Numbered from the stretch's first letter, positions 10,667 to 23,321 are shown. The stretch is DNA of 64,000 nt from Gremmenia infestans (GCA_032629725.1 JAFEVB010000001.1:930001-994000), one strand, 5' to 3'. Translations and numbers: made by a program. Notes: generated by a model from the letters alone, not told the origin.

Positions 10667-13233
10667 ATGATCGCTACTGCATCCACAACAACACTCCACG
10701 TCGCTAACAATATCCCGCACCGAAAGAGCAGTATTGTAATTATGGACAGCAAGAAAGAGAATCTCAAGCCTAAAGAGATGGATGCCATTGTTGACGCTGG
10801 GCGTGTGGAAGACTCAGAGCTGGTCACGAAGTTGACGGGAGAGCGGAATGAATTCGCTGAGCGACATCGCTCTGCTGGCTATGTCGACAAGATACCAATA
10901 CCAATTACACCAGAGCGTCCGAAATACTCTCTCAAATACAATACGCCAATCACTCCACGACATACCACACCTACTCCAGAGCGCCGCGAGCAACATGATC
11001 TCTCTTCCACCTCTGAATCGTCCTCCTCTGGTCTGGGTCTGGGTGTCATGAAAAGCGGCCCCTCCATCCCTCACCAACGCCGCACAAGCAACACCCGCCC
11101 CCACCCTCTCCGGAACCACAAAGCGCGGCTCCCCTCTTGGCACGCAACGTCCAAGGGCCCGGAGTCCATCATCTGCGAGTGCATCGGGAAGATCGTAACC
11201 TTCCACAAAAACATCAACGTAGCATCGAGTCCGAACTCTGCGTCGGTGGACTTCAAGCTTTTTCTAGATGCTAATAAGGAGATTGTGAGGGCTTGGTGTA
11301 TGCTGGAGGATGCGGGGGAGATCAAGGGGAGTGTGGTGCTCGAGGAGAAGAAGGATTGCATGCATGCTATTCTCGTGGCGTGGGGCGGCAGGGAGGTTGA
11401 TATGCAGGGACGGTGGATTACGCAGGCCATCGAGTTGGTGGACTTGGGGATGGAGTTTGCGAGGGAGTGGGAGCTTGTTACGGGGGTGAGGGTTTTGGGG
11501 TTGGGCTCGGAAGAGAGCAGTCCGGAGAAGCAGAGGGAGGGTTTAGCGTCAATTGCTGCTAGTGATAGTGATGAGGGCTTTAGTCCGGTCAAGCAGAAGG
11601 ATGTCTTTACGGCTATTGCTGCTAGTGATCCCGCTGGAAGTGATGAGAGTATGGAGTATATTTCTCCTCCCCCGATTTCCGTCAAGGTTCTGCTTGAGAC
11701 GGAAGATGGCCGGAGGGTGTCGGGGAACATGGGGTCGCTTTCCACCCGTCCAAATCGTATGTCTCATTCACTCATAATACGAGATTTTACATTGTTTCGT
11801 CGAACAATGGAAACTGACAATGGAACAGAACCGCCGCGTCGGGCCAGATGTTCCAGTCATGGTTCAAATTCTTCCGACACTTCCAAAGATTCTAGCAAAC
11901 TAATCTCATCTCCCATACTTGGAGAACCCTTTCGATATAGTCCTTCAACATCCAACCCAAAACCGACAAATCTTGAAGAAGCCTTCGTCCACGAACGTCT
12001 AGACAGGATCGAGACATTTCTAGTAAGATTACTACGATTTTTTGCTATCTTTTCCAGAATTTCGCTTTGAAATTTCTCACAAAATGTCGCATATTCTCCT
12101 GGAGACAAGCTGACATATTCGCAGTACCAGCAGCACAATCAAGCCTTCAAAAAGATCGAAAATCTCATCGAGCAACGTCTCTCACAGATTGAAAATAGAC
12201 TCCTTCAGCGACCCGTCACCCAGTTATCTTTGGAGATCTTCGAGAGTATCCTCGATCAACACATTGAAAGGGTCGAGACTCGCGTTGATAAGCACTTCAA
12301 CCAGATTCAAGAGAATATCAGCAAGCTTGCCTTTGAAAGCTCCGCCAACACTGCGACATTCTTGAACCAGCTTACCCGAATCAACGCGGAACAGCGCAAG
12401 ATCGAAGATCTCATCAAGCAGGAATCCCTCACCAAAGCATCATTGTCACAGATCAAACATCACCTTAACAAGCAAAACGAAGGGATGTCACTCCTAGACA
12501 GAGGAACCATGATCCGTAAAAGCCCCTTTGCTATGATACCTGTCTGAGATAGACGCTAACCGGAAAAGTTATAGAACAACTCCATGATACATGCTTCCGC
12601 GATTGGGATGCATTGAAGCTAGAGCAGAAGCGCAATACCATTGTTCTGATGAAGAGACTCACTTCGGATTGGCAGGATATGTATCGCACCAAGTTTGTCG
12701 TTCTTGAGAAGCTGCCTCCCATTACGAATATGAGCAACGTGTCCCAAGCCGATATCAAGATCCTCGAGGTTCAGGTCAAGTTGTTCAAGGTATGCAATCA
12801 TCTTGATTCTATCATTTGTTCTTCGTGCCTCGGAAGTTCCGAGATATGGAATTGTCCCACGATCTATCCTGGTTCTGCAATACTAACCGTGAACTTAAAG
12901 GATACCGCCAACAAGACCAAGTCCAAGATCGATACCATTGAACAAATCGTATCTGCCCTTGCCGTATCCGCCCATCTCGAACAGCAGGCTACAAAGCTCG
13001 AGGTTGATGTTGCAGTCTTGGAGGAGGAGAGGGGTGGGCTCGAGTTGGCTAAGATGGACAGTCACTGGACTTTCGCTGCATTCGATGAGATGACGGAATT
13101 CATGTGGCCACAGGGCGACCCCGACACCCAGTCCGACAATGATACTGCTGCCGATAACATGGATGGAGATGGCGGTAATCAGCTTGGTGGTCGTGGTGGT
13201 GGTACCGGTACCGGGGGTTGTGCTGTTATGTGA
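10667..13233 (+). CDS. Coiled-coil protein with C-terminal CaaX box, unknown function
   Basis: Five exons, 10667-11756, 11829-12022, 12125-12515, 12569-12789 and 12901-13233, give 742 residues; all phases agree and the total is a whole number of codons. Introns 1 (72 nt) and 4 (111 nt) are multiples of three without stops, but have strong GTATGT/GTATGC donors and good acceptors. Residues 1-170 are disordered and Ser/Thr/Pro-rich. About 170-290 form a compact globular region (CECIGKIVTFHKNINVAS, then VAWGGREVDMQGRW). After a linker, about 410-690 is a long helical coiled-coil part. The C-terminus is Gly-rich and ends CAVM, a CaaX motif whose terminal Met favours farnesylation. Membrane tethering is therefore predicted. 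I do not recognise the family. ATG 10743 is an alternative start. Confidence 0.8.
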
Positions 13234-14101
13234 GCTAGCCTGGTTGCGTGGCAACTCTTCTACGTATACGGAAGGAAAGGAAGGAGTTCGAGACTGTGAA
13301 TCTGACCTGGATAGATGGATACAAGGTGTATGCCTTCATTCTGACCTAGACTGCATCGGATACATATCGTACTCGAAGGATGGATGGTTATTCTGCGGCA
13401 TCATGTTTCATTCTTTCTTTTATTCTTTGGGTTTTATGTGCTTTTAGCTGGCGCGCGGAAGATTGAACTTGCACCAGGAATATGATTGATTCATATATCT
13501 CGATCAATGCTCTCACTCACTCTCACTCGGCGTGGTGTGGGCGATCATTGTTCATTTCATATCCAGTGAATTCCTCTTCCTCTTCCTCTATCGCCTGCCA
13601 TCCTGCCTGTCTGCATGTAATAGTGGGTTTCCGTGACATTCAATCATTTCATGTGAGTTTGAGAGTCATAGGTACATCAAACTGCCTTGTTTGCTTGGCT
13701 TGCTTGCTGGGTAACAATTCGTCAGTGCGACCGTCTTCACTCCCCTTCATTCATCATCGACGTGTGGAAATTTCTGCAGCACGAGCACCGAGCTGGTTTT
13801 GGAAGGATGTATAAAGGGTAGAGAAGACCGATCGATAGATTCCTCACTGCCGACGTACTGATTCTTCGACTCGATACACCACATCATACTACACTGCGGC
13901 AACGCACCGTACACTGATATATTAAAGCAACGCAAGCAAGCAAGGTCGAGCATTATTATTTTAAAGACGTATTGATACAGCGGCATATTACTAGTCACCG
14001 GAGAGCAGCATTATTATTCTGGATTCATATCGTATCGTATCGACATATTTTTATTCGCATATCGATAGAGGCAGAGAGGCAGAGAGGCAGAGAGATAGAA
14101 G
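13234..14101. other. Intergenic, low-complexity leader
   Basis: No gene recognised. The stretch carries short repeats (tcactcactctcactc near 13511) and ends in the GCAGAGAG triplication just before the next start codon. Confidence 0.5.
14071..14094 (+). repeat. Three exact tandem copies of GCAGAGAG
   Basis: Three identical 8-base units lie directly upstream of the ATG at 14102. This is a simple microsatellite in a purine-rich leader; I infer no function. Confidence 0.9.
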
Positions 14102-15209
14102 ATGAATCAACCGGCTCGAGCTCATTCTACACCTCGTTTGGAAGAGAAAGGTAGAGGAAGAGGGACAGAAGAAAAAGGGAATGGAAATGGAAATTGTACG
14201 TCACAGCCCAACAGTCCATTCCTTGTTTTGAGATTTGGATTTACGGAAAGAGATGTGAGGAGGTGATGTGACTAACACCTACGTATATATAGATGGTACA
14301 TCTACATCTACATCTACACCAATGGCTTCGTTCAAGGCAAGGTCTTGGATAAGCAATCTGCTTCATCCGCTATCTCCCAACGACGACCCTTTGACTGGAA
14401 GTGGAGCTGGGAATGCAGGTGGCAGTGGAGTCAAGCAGTTCGAACTCACGCCCCTCAGCGTCCTGCTCGCGCAGTCGTTTCATGATCTGAGGGTTATGCG
14501 GCGGATTTATGCGCAGGCGGATGCTTTTTATGGGGGTGGTGAGGTGGGAGCTGGGTCGCGTGGTAGCAGTGCGTACCCCTTTTTCTTTCCCTTTTCCTTT
14601 CCCGTTCCCTCCTATCCTTCTTCTCCTCTCTCTCATCATTTCATTTATTCCTACTCTTTCTTTCTTTCCATCACAGATGATACATGTAGGTGGAATACTC
14701 GTAAAGTGCAGTTAACTAACACTGTATATTTTACGCGAACCAGGTCTCTCAACCTACATACCAACAAATATCTTCTCCCCATCTCCTACGCTTACACTCG
14801 AGACGGGAAAAGAGGGCAAGGGGACGGCGATGCAAGCGATTGATTATGAGGCGTTGGAGAGAAGGTTGAGAAGGTTTGAGAAGGTTTATGAGGGGTTTTT
14901 ATCTTCTAGTACCGCCTCTTCTTCTTCTTCTTCCTCCTCCTCTACAGGTACATCTTCAGAACATGGTACGTTTCCTTCTACTTCCATGGCAAGAAGATCA
15001 AAGATAAAAAGATGTGTATAAGGACAAGGACAATGCTCATATACACTTTTTTCTTTTTTTTAGGCGTGCAACCAGAAGAAGTCCACCTCGTAACTCTCGT
15101 CTGCAAACAAGGCGATGTAGTCCGGAGCGTGAAGCAGGACGGCGTGCAAGGGAAGGGCCTTCCGCTCTTGGGGATGGGGAAGGAGGGGCAGGGGGATTGT
15201 GGGTTATGA
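14102..15209 (+). CDS. Unrecognised five-exon protein (245 residues)
   Basis: Exons 14102-14195, 14293-14568, 14744-14965 and 15064-15209 read as one frame; the phase is 1 at every junction. The middle of the 175-nt second intron can instead hold a 9-nt microexon (14677-14685, between TCACAG and GTAGGT). That would change the join from Ser to Asn-Asp-Thr-Cys without shifting the frame. The protein has a basic/Gly N-terminus, a Thr-Ser repeat, a helical block (SVLLAQSFHDLRVMRRIYAQ), a second helical block (EALERRLRRFEKVYEGFL), a polyserine run and a short C-terminal block (VQPEEVHLVTLVCKQGDVV). I see no catalytic motif or signal peptide. The regular splicing supports a real gene; its function is unknown. 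Confidence 0.65.
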
Positions 15210-16022
15210 GCACACTTTTACCCTGTACCTCTTTACCTCCCTCCCTTCCACGATTTCCGAAAGTTCAATCTCGAACTTGAACCTCGAACCTCGAACCTTG
15301 AATCTTGACCTTGAACCCAGAAATCGCTACGGACGGAGTATGCTGTCCATATGCATGGAATGGAGTGAGAGTACAGAGCGGAGTATCGAGTGGGGTATAG
15401 AGTGGAGTGAGGAATAAAGGAGGCAGAGGGGAGAGTGTACGCTTGTTATATACGGATTTTTTCTTCCTTCCTTTCTTGCGTTGATACATACGCAATCCGC
15501 CTTGCTTTGGAGATGACAGACTCACTCACGGGGAAAGAAAAGAAAAACCAAAAATAGGGCCTTGGATTTTTGCGTTTGCGTCGAAGCCATTTTTTAGGGG
15601 GAGAGAAAGAAGATGATTGATGATAATGGGTTGATGGACGATAAAGAGAAGAGCGTTCGTTGCGTGGATTTTAGCGTTTGCGGTGAGGAAGCTATTTTAA
15701 TTGGGGGTAGAAGGAGAAGACGAAGATGAGATAATTGCGTTGGCTTTTTTGAAAAAGTGGAGAGCAATGGAGAGGAAAAGTAAAGGATAGATTGATATAT
15801 AGACCAAGTCGAGTCGGTTTATTGACGTTTATCTTTAACTCATATCATTTCCGGCAATTATGAGTATACTTTTATTGCAATCAAGTAATCGGATTATTCT
15901 GCATCGTGCTCATAATTCATCTCTCCATAACTCCATGACCATCCTAAACCCCGTCCGGAAGGAAGAAAAACAACAAGCAATAGCAACAACAGCAAAATGT
16001 ACATGTAAGTAATAATAATATA
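15210..16022. other. Convergent intergenic region, purine-rich
   Basis: Lies between two gene 3' ends. It contains repeated 'gaacctcgaacctcgaaccttgaatcttgacc' style units near 15276-15318 and GA-rich tracts with similar blocks ('cgtttgcg...gaagccatttt' near 15570 and 'cgtttgcg...gaagctatttt' near 15675). No ORF is worth calling. Confidence 0.5.
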
Positions 16023-17366
16023 TCATGCAGTACCCCTCGGCTTAGACTTAGCCTTAGCCTTTTCCTTCTTCTCCTCTTTGACCTTCTTCTTCTTCAGCTC
16101 AACCTTCTCATCATTCTTCCTCTTCAAGCTCTTGATCTCTGCCTCTGTCTTTGGAATTGGCTTGAAGAATCCCTCCAATCTCGCCTGTTGATTACTCTTT
16201 AAATTCTTCTGTAAGCGCGCTGCACCACTCCGAACTCTATCCTCACTGAATCCTTTCTCCGTGACGAGGAATTGGATTAGGCCGTCAATATCAGGGGCTT
16301 CCCATTTGAATTCACAGTCTTCGTGTTCCGCCGGACGGACATCGGGGTTGAAAAAGAGTTCGCGGGCATCGGCGTATGGCCAGTCTTCGGGGATGACGAA
16401 TTTGGATTTCTTGTCGTTTTTCGCATAGTCAACAAAAGCTTCGAGGGTTTTGTGTTCGCGGATGAGTCTGAGGGCGGTTTGGGGGCCGACTTTTGGAACA
16501 GGGTCAAGATAATCGCAGCCAAGGAGGATACAGAGGTCGACGAACTAGAAATCAATCATTAGCTATACCTCTTATGTTCAGAATGGGAGTAAATACCTGC
16601 TTGCGTTCCATACCCAGACCAGCTAAAACCTTGTCCAAGAAAATCTCCTGAATAGGCTCCTTTCGCTGCTCACTGAAAGTAAGATGGCGCAACAGGACTG
16701 GAGAGTCGAAACACAGGGTATCCATATCTTCACTGGCAGCCGCATACACCTTGCCGGCCCTCGCCAGCACCGCACACTGAGCCTCTGCCTCGGTCGGCGC
16801 AATAATATACGGAATGCCCATCAACTTCAACAAGCGCTGACACTCGGCATTATGCTCCCTCGTAACCCTAACCGTGCGTCTAGAAAACTTCTCAACATCC
16901 TCAGCAGTACCCGTCTCCTTCGCCTCTTCTAAACCTTCCGTAGCTGTTGCTTTGCGCTGGAAACGCTTGGCTAGTTCGCCGGACTTGAGTTTTGGGGGCG
17001 CGCCGTCGAAGACGTAGACGGGTTTGATGCCATTGTCGATGATGCGGAGGGTGCGGTAGAACATGCCCATTAGATGGGAGGTTGTTTCACCATCTTCGTT
17101 TGTGAGCATTTCGCCGCCGGAGCGGACTGCGATGAGGAAAGAGTAGATGGACATGGATCTGGGCGTTATTAGTTTGGATAATAGGAGGGAAGATATCAGG
17201 GGATTCGTACGCATCCTAGATGTAGACATTAGTGACTTGTTCATGGCGTGGGAAGGAGAGAACGTACAATGGCTACTTTTCTACCAAATTGGTTCTTGAT
17301 TTCACCCTCCTTGTAGGCATCTGGACATTCTTCCTTGATGATGGAGAAGAGCTGCTTGATTCCCAT
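16023..17366 (-). CDS. fen1: Flap endonuclease 1
   Basis: Exons in transcript order are 17366-17268, 17215-17211, 17158-16597 and 16544-16023, giving 395 residues, the normal FEN1 length. It removes 5' flaps during Okazaki fragment maturation and long-patch base excision repair. The N-terminus MGIKQLFSIIKEECPD, the IAPTEAEAQCAVLARAGKVYA block with its acidic metal ligands, ASEDMDTLCF and GCDYLDPVPKVGPQTA are canonical. The C-terminus is a Lys-rich nuclear tail; a PIP-like stretch QARLEGFFKP precedes it. Exon 2 is only five bases (GATGC). It is flanked by two 52-nt introns with CTAAT branch sites and supplies the codon for the conserved catalytic Asp34 in VAIDASMSIY. Confidence 0.96.
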
Positions 17367-17821
17367 ATCTGCGGTTGTGGTGATTTGCCTGGTGGTTGGG
17401 ATTTATGGAAAGCTTGGGTTCTGCGAGGTTCAGAAAAGGTGACGCGCTGTCGCGAGGCAAGCGCGATCTCGCGTTGAGTGGTGGCAGGGATGTGAGTGCT
17501 GTGAGAACTCAATTGCCTAGGTGGGTAGGTAGTCTGAACAAACTTCACTTCTGTATATCTAAATTTCTTGTAAATTTCTTTCATCCTAATTATTAGAGTA
17601 TATCTCTATATTGGTATTTGGTCTTCTTTTTAGTAAACCATACTCGTACAAATCATGCTACGGCTTATTTTCAATACCCGAATGTGCCTCGGAGCATCAA
17701 TACAAGTGTTAATGGCGCGGGGCTAAACGGCAGTTACTGTTATTCATAAATACATAAAGACTCAACATCAACCTGCCAGGACGATCTCCCATACCACTTC
17801 TCCATTCTAGAAATACTCAAC
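17367..17821. promoter_or_regulatory. Divergent promoter region between fen1 and glutaryl-CoA dehydrogenase
   Basis: The two genes point away from each other across 455 bases, so both promoters lie here. No specific binding site is claimed. Confidence 0.55.
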
Positions 17822-19206
17822 ATGTATAGATCATTAATACGGAATTCTGCGAGGCAATTGGCCTCTGCCCGCCCTGTTGCAGCTCGTGGGTTTGCTGCCC
17901 ACGCCACACCGCAACCCTTCAACTGGGAAGACCCATTGAACGCGCAGAGTCTATTCACGGAAGAGGAATTGGCCATTTCGGAAACTGCAGAGGCATACTG
18001 TCAGGAACGAATGCTGCCACGGGTTCTTGGTAAGTGTACGGGTTTATTTCCTGTGCTTTGCTAACTTGATGGAACTACAGACGCCTATCGAGCTGAGCAC
18101 TTTGACAAGAAGATCCTCGAAGAAATGGGAGAGCTGGGATTGCTCGGCGCAACGATTGATGGGTATGGTTGTGCCGGTGTCTCGAATGTCGCCTCTGGAC
18201 TTATTACGAAAGCTGTTGAGCGAGTAGACAGTGGTTACCGGTCAGGGATGTCTGTGCAGTCCTCCTTGGTGATGGGAGGTATTGACGAGTTTGGTACACA
18301 AGAGCAGAAAGACAAGTTCTTACCTGGCATGGCAAAGGGCAAGATACTGGGTGCATTTGGTCTCACCGAACCGAATCATGGAAGTGATCCCGGAGCCATG
18401 GAGACTACTGCTAAACCCCATCCTACCAAGAAGGGTTATCTTTCTTTGTCAGGATCAAAGACATGGATTACGAATTCTCCCATCGCGGACGTGCTTCTAG
18501 TTTGGGCAAAACATCACGAAACGGGCAAGATTAGAGGATATTTGGTTGAGAGATCAGAATGTCCGCCTGGAACGTTGGAGACACCTGCCATTAAGAACAA
18601 GAATGGACTCCGTGCTTCTCTAACAGGCATGATCCATCTGGATGAATGCCCCGTACCAGAAGCGAACATGTTTCCTGATGTTGAGGGTCTCAGGGGCCCA
18701 TTTACCTGCTTGAACAGTGCCAGATATGGTATTGCCTGGGGTATCACAGGAGCTTTAGAGGACTGCATCTCCAGAGCAAGAACATATGCCCTGGACCGAA
18801 AGCAATTCAAGAACAACCCTATTGCCAAATACCAATTGGTACAGAAGAAGTTGGCAGATGCAACTACAGATGCCGCGTTTGGCACACTGGCATGCGTTCA
18901 GGTTGGGAGATTGAAGGATAAGGGTGAGGCAGCACCAGAAATGATCAGTATGATCAAGAGGCAGAATTGTGATCGTGCACTCTGGAATGCACGGATATTG
19001 CAAGAAATCTTTGGTGGAAATGCTGTTAGCGATGAGTATGGGATTGGTCGACATGTGGCGAATCTCTTTGTGACCCAGACATACGAGGGGCAAAGTGACA
19101 TTCACAGTAAGTTCCTCGGCTTCCTTCCGAACGTGTTACTTGAGGCTGACATACAGAAGGTCTTATTCTCGGCAGAGCTATTACGGGAATCCAGGCCTTT
19201 GTGTAG
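17822..19206 (+). CDS. Glutaryl-CoA dehydrogenase, mitochondrial
   Basis: Exons 17822-18029, 18081-19106 and 19157-19206 give 427 residues. This FAD enzyme of lysine and tryptophan breakdown oxidises and decarboxylates glutaryl-CoA to crotonyl-CoA (EC 1.3.8.6). The first 28 residues are Arg/Ala/Ser-rich without acids, a typical mitochondrial presequence. Then come FNWEDPLNAQSLFTEEE, the acyl-CoA dehydrogenase signature FGLTEPNHGSDPGAME, TYEGQSDIH with the catalytic Glu, and, after the last intron, GLILGRAITGIQAFV. These match the GCDH branch better than straight-chain acyl-CoA dehydrogenases. Introns are short with GTAAGT donors. Confidence 0.95.
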
Positions 19207-19970
19207 GCCGAAGAAGAGTTGTACGGGTGTCTAGAAATGTATTTACGCCAAGGAATGAAAATGTACTTGTACCTGAGATCTCGGTGCAAAAGCCGTGACA
19301 TGCAGCTGGGTACTATTACCACCTCTTCCGGGTAGACAGACGTCATGAGTACCTAGGTAAATATAACATGTCTAATGTCCCGAATCGGAAGTCGTAAAAA
19401 ATGGCTATACCCATACCTAAGTAAAAGGATTGTAAATCAGCATGAAACGGTGGGTGATTGATATAAAGACAACAAAGAATCATCTTGAATGCCAAGCGCT
19501 TGTCTGTATAGATGTTGATCTTTCTTCCCTTCCAATTCTGCCCGCATTTGCCTCGCTTAACCTATCCTACCGCCCGACTCTTGGCTTGGCGCCCCTCGTC
19601 CATTCTTGGAATAAGAACAGAACCAACAACGCAGATTCACCGACCTCCACCTCGCGAGTCTGCTGTTTGTCCATTCATCATCTTGACAATCCATAAAACC
19701 TCCCTCTACCTCTTCCCTTTTCTCCAAATAATTACACAACACCAACACATCTGCATCGAGAGCAAAAGGTTTGTTCGCATTCCCTTTTTCCACCCCTCCG
19801 TCATCTTTGCGGCTCGCGCTTCGCCTGTCTAGTACTAGTGGCTGACTTTACCCTCCAACGCAGAACGAACTTCCTTCCTGACTGTGCTGTGCCTCGAGAA
19901 CAAAATACCTCGATATCACCAAACACAACAGTACCCCAAACCACACCTCAATACAAACACTAGAGTCAAC
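19207..19970. other. Intergenic region with pyrimidine-rich leader of the E2 gene
   Basis: No gene recognised. From about 19510 the DNA is C/T-rich with many short CACC and CCTC tracts, like the leader of a strongly expressed fungal gene. Confidence 0.5.
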
Positions 19971-20894
19971 ATGGCGTTGAAGAGAATCAACAAGGAGCTT
20001 ACAGATCTGGGCCGGTACGTTGTTTCTTCTTCCTCTTTTTCTACGACAACCGATGGTGGGGCGGCTACAGCGGGGTCCATCGAGATTCTTACTTCCTGCT
20101 TTCATACGAGAGAGATTAGAGATGAGGTTGGGATATGGGTATATGGCTGACTTGCGTTTGCGTGAATAGTGACCCACCGTCGTCGTGCTCTGCTGGTCCT
20201 ATCGGCGATGATCTGGTATGTTCCCCTCATTCTCCCAACCTCGAGTCAACCTGCGAATGCGCACACGAGCATACGGGCTGAGGCAAGGCGAGCACCCATC
20301 AAGGTGTACATACTGACTCTCTGTCCTCTAATAGTTCCACTGGCAAGCAACTATCATGGGTCCTGTAAGTATAATACTTTCTCTTATCTCTCCATTTTCG
20401 TTCTTCCCTCCCTACCGTGGCAAATCTATGTTAAGTTGGGGCTGTTGATACGGAGAAAGTACTGACATTCCTTTAATAGTCCGACTCACCATACTCAGGC
20501 GGCGTTTTCTTCCTCGCTATCCATTTCCCAACCGATTACCCATTCAAGCCACCGAAGGTTAACTTCACCACCCGCATCTACCACCCAAACATCAACAGCA
20601 ATGGTTCCATTTGCTTAGATATCTTGCGTGATCAATGGTCTCCTGCTTTGACAATCTCTAAAGGTATATTCACACCTTCTGTCCCTTCCCACTCACCTCT
20701 AGATATCCTATGAAAACAACTCGTTTGGGTGTTAATTTATTTGTCTATATACAGTGCTCCTCTCAATCTGCTCCATGCTCACGGACCCCAATCCCGACGA
20801 TCCATTAGTCCCCGAAATCGCCCACGTCTACAAGACAGACCGATCCCGCTACGAGGCTACAGCTAGAGAGTGGACCCGCAAGTACGCCATTTGA
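19971..20894 (+). CDS. ubc4: Ubiquitin-conjugating enzyme E2, Ubc4/Ubc5 type
   Basis: Five exons, 19971-20014, 20170-20215, 20335-20364, 20480-20663 and 20755-20894, give 147 residues, the exact size of Ubc4/Ubc5. It accepts ubiquitin from E1 on Cys85 (NGSICLDILRDQWSP) and passes it to E3 ligases for turnover of short-lived and damaged proteins. MALKRINKELTDL, the HPN motif (YHPNIN), YPFKPPKVNFTTRIYH and the C-terminal ATAREWTRKYAI are all present. Four introns in a 444-nt coding sequence, including a 30-nt third exon, are typical of this gene in filamentous fungi. Confidence 0.98.
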
Positions 20895-23321
20895 TGCTCC
20901 TCCTCCCTCCCATGGTCTTGGTATTTTCCCTTAGGTTTTTAGCTCGTTGGCGCATTGTGAATTTGGTATGGGTTTTACGAACGTGAAATGCTGGTGGATG
21001 TGGATGTGAAGGATGTGATGAAATCGGGGAATAGTAGGGGAGGCATGGATGATTGATGGAGGGCGGAGGATCGCATGCGTCGTTAGGAGAAATAGATATC
21101 GTTTGCGTGCGCAACACATTGATGTTTTTCCTTTCCCTGCCGCATACGTACGTTGATCGTGAAAGAATGAATGACAGGTAGGTATGAAGCATGTTTTCCC
21201 ATATTCATTTGTCCTCGAGCAAGTGCCTTTTCTCGGCCATGAAACTACAGTATATCATAACACTCCCAAACTTCGACTTATCTATGGTTGATTATGCTTA
21301 AAGCCACACTTCAACTTACATGACATTTCAAGTCCCTTCTTCTTCCTCTTCTTCAACTTTATAATCTTAACTGTAATCATCCCTCGTCTCTACATTTAGC
21401 ATAATTTCTTCGCATAGCGGCAGATGCATGCTAGAATAGTATTCATGCTGTATGGCTGGCGATATTGTTTTGTACGATTCTCTACACTGGCCCGGAGGGA
21501 AAGGAGGGAGGGGTGTGGAGAAATACCTTAGGTAAGGTAGGTGCTGTAGGTTTATGTAAGGCGTAAGGTAGTGAGTGAGTGGTGAGTGAGCAGGACTACT
21601 GTACTTAAGAACGCCAAGGCTGAGTAAGGATGGATGGATGTGAGGCTTGTTTCTGAGGGTGTTTGGGGGGTGTTTTGGATTGTTTGGGGGAGCGAGGTCT
21701 ACGATTATCCAAGGTTGGAGGGAGACGGTTTGGACTATGCCCCAACTGCAATATTATAGCCGTTCATACAGCAAGCATATTGTCTTTAAATGGAATACTC
21801 GTAAATTTTGGGGGATTTTCAGAATACCTTATTAGGAGATAGGTGAAGAAGAGAGATGTACGGAGTAAGCCAGTAAGTAAACAATTAAGGGGGAAAAACA
21901 GCATTTAGGTTGATTTCTGAATCTCGACGGAGTATAGCGTTTTGATCGGTACTAGGACAACGAATCTTTGGGACCGTTTAGACGCTTCTGTCTTTTGAAG
22001 AAATAAACGTGGGGTTCTTTGACGTGCTAGGAGTTTGGTAACGAGCAAGGAGGGGATGTCTATGGGATTTTGAAGGACGTGGCGTGGGGTGAGGAGAATT
22101 AGGGGATCTTCAACCAGGATGTGTTCTAAGTAGGTAGGTAAGGTAAGGTAAGCTTTCGCTGTGATAAGGTTTAATCAAGTGCACCCAAAGCCAGATTTGA
22201 CACGTCGAGGTTCGAACTTGATAAAATTGTATAGGTCTCGATCTCGATAGACCTTTGCTTATCGTAAGACATGTAAAATCAAAAATAGCATTGCCCATTT
22301 ATTGCCATGTGCTCCTGTAACGCCAGATTCCCAGCTCCAGCGTTACAGCATCCCGGCTGAAACCCCGTCGCAACACAGCGGCTAGCCGAGCGCCCCCCTG
22401 AAGCAAGCCCCCCTACCCAATAAACGCCCTCCCTGTAACCCGCCAAAAGAACCAACGTCTGGGGTTCTGCAGCACAGAGCGTTGAGTGGCTGAGGGAAAT
22501 GGCCGGTTTGGGGGAAACCCGCACACGACGGCGTGCCGGGCAAACGAGCCTCTTCGAGACGTCGACCTCTCTCACCCTGCCATCCGTGATGTTTCAATTG
22601 TCGTTCCTGAGCCTGTCCACACGACGTGAAGGGGCGCACGAGGCGCTGGTGGTAAGATGGACTGTGAGACCGGATCGGCAATGCTCTGTCTGTTCTTGTA
22701 TGCGATGCGTGTGCGAAGTCAGGCCATTCTTGAGCTTTTCCCTAATGCTCACGCATAAACTTGAGTCTCTCTCCTCTTCTCTTCCCTGCGCTACCTACTT
22801 ACTGTACAAGCAGTTGTACTGTATTGCTGTTGCCCCTTCGTTTCTACTTGCCGTACTTGCTCTTTCCTTTCTCTCTCCCCCCCCCCAGAGATATCATTAT
22901 ACTTTCTTAATACTTGTTTGCTGAGATTGGAACCAACTACCGGTGCAGGCATTGTGTAAAAGTACGTACCTTCTTGCTCTCCTTTCTAATTTTGTCTTGT
23001 ACCTCAAACCCGCCACCGTCGATCAGGGCTTTGGTGCCGTGCATATACACTCTGCTGACTGCCGTCGCGCGCAGGCTCCCCATCCTCACACTCTTTCCAG
23101 CAAACAAGCAATTCATTTCTCTTCTCTTCTTCGCCGACGGATCGAAATTGACTTTCATTCGGGAGCTTCTGTCATCTCAGCAGGCTCTGAATGATACTGT
23201 CCTTTTAATACACATCGCTTTCTACTACACGCCGATAATTGGGAGGAAAGGTTTGACACGGGAGGATTAAATAAAGAGGCGGAATACGCCTACAGTCGAC
23301 TTGAGGTCGCGAGCTTGAAAG
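20895..23321. other. Long gene-free region upstream of NADPH oxidase
   Basis: About 2.4 kb without a convincing gene. It has GGTAAG-type short repeats (about 21530-21570 and 22132-22152), a copy of TACGGAGTA at 21859, a GC-rich block (22310-22500), a C10 run near 22878 and a C/T-rich stretch to 23160, probably the oxidase promoter and leader. The 141-codon ORF at 22499-22924 has low-complexity composition and no motif. Confidence 0.55.

Noticed and set aside
22499..22924. 141-codon ORF upstream of noxB
   Set aside because: Low-complexity, Cys/Ser/Leu-rich translation of a CT-rich leader; no motif and no splice partner.
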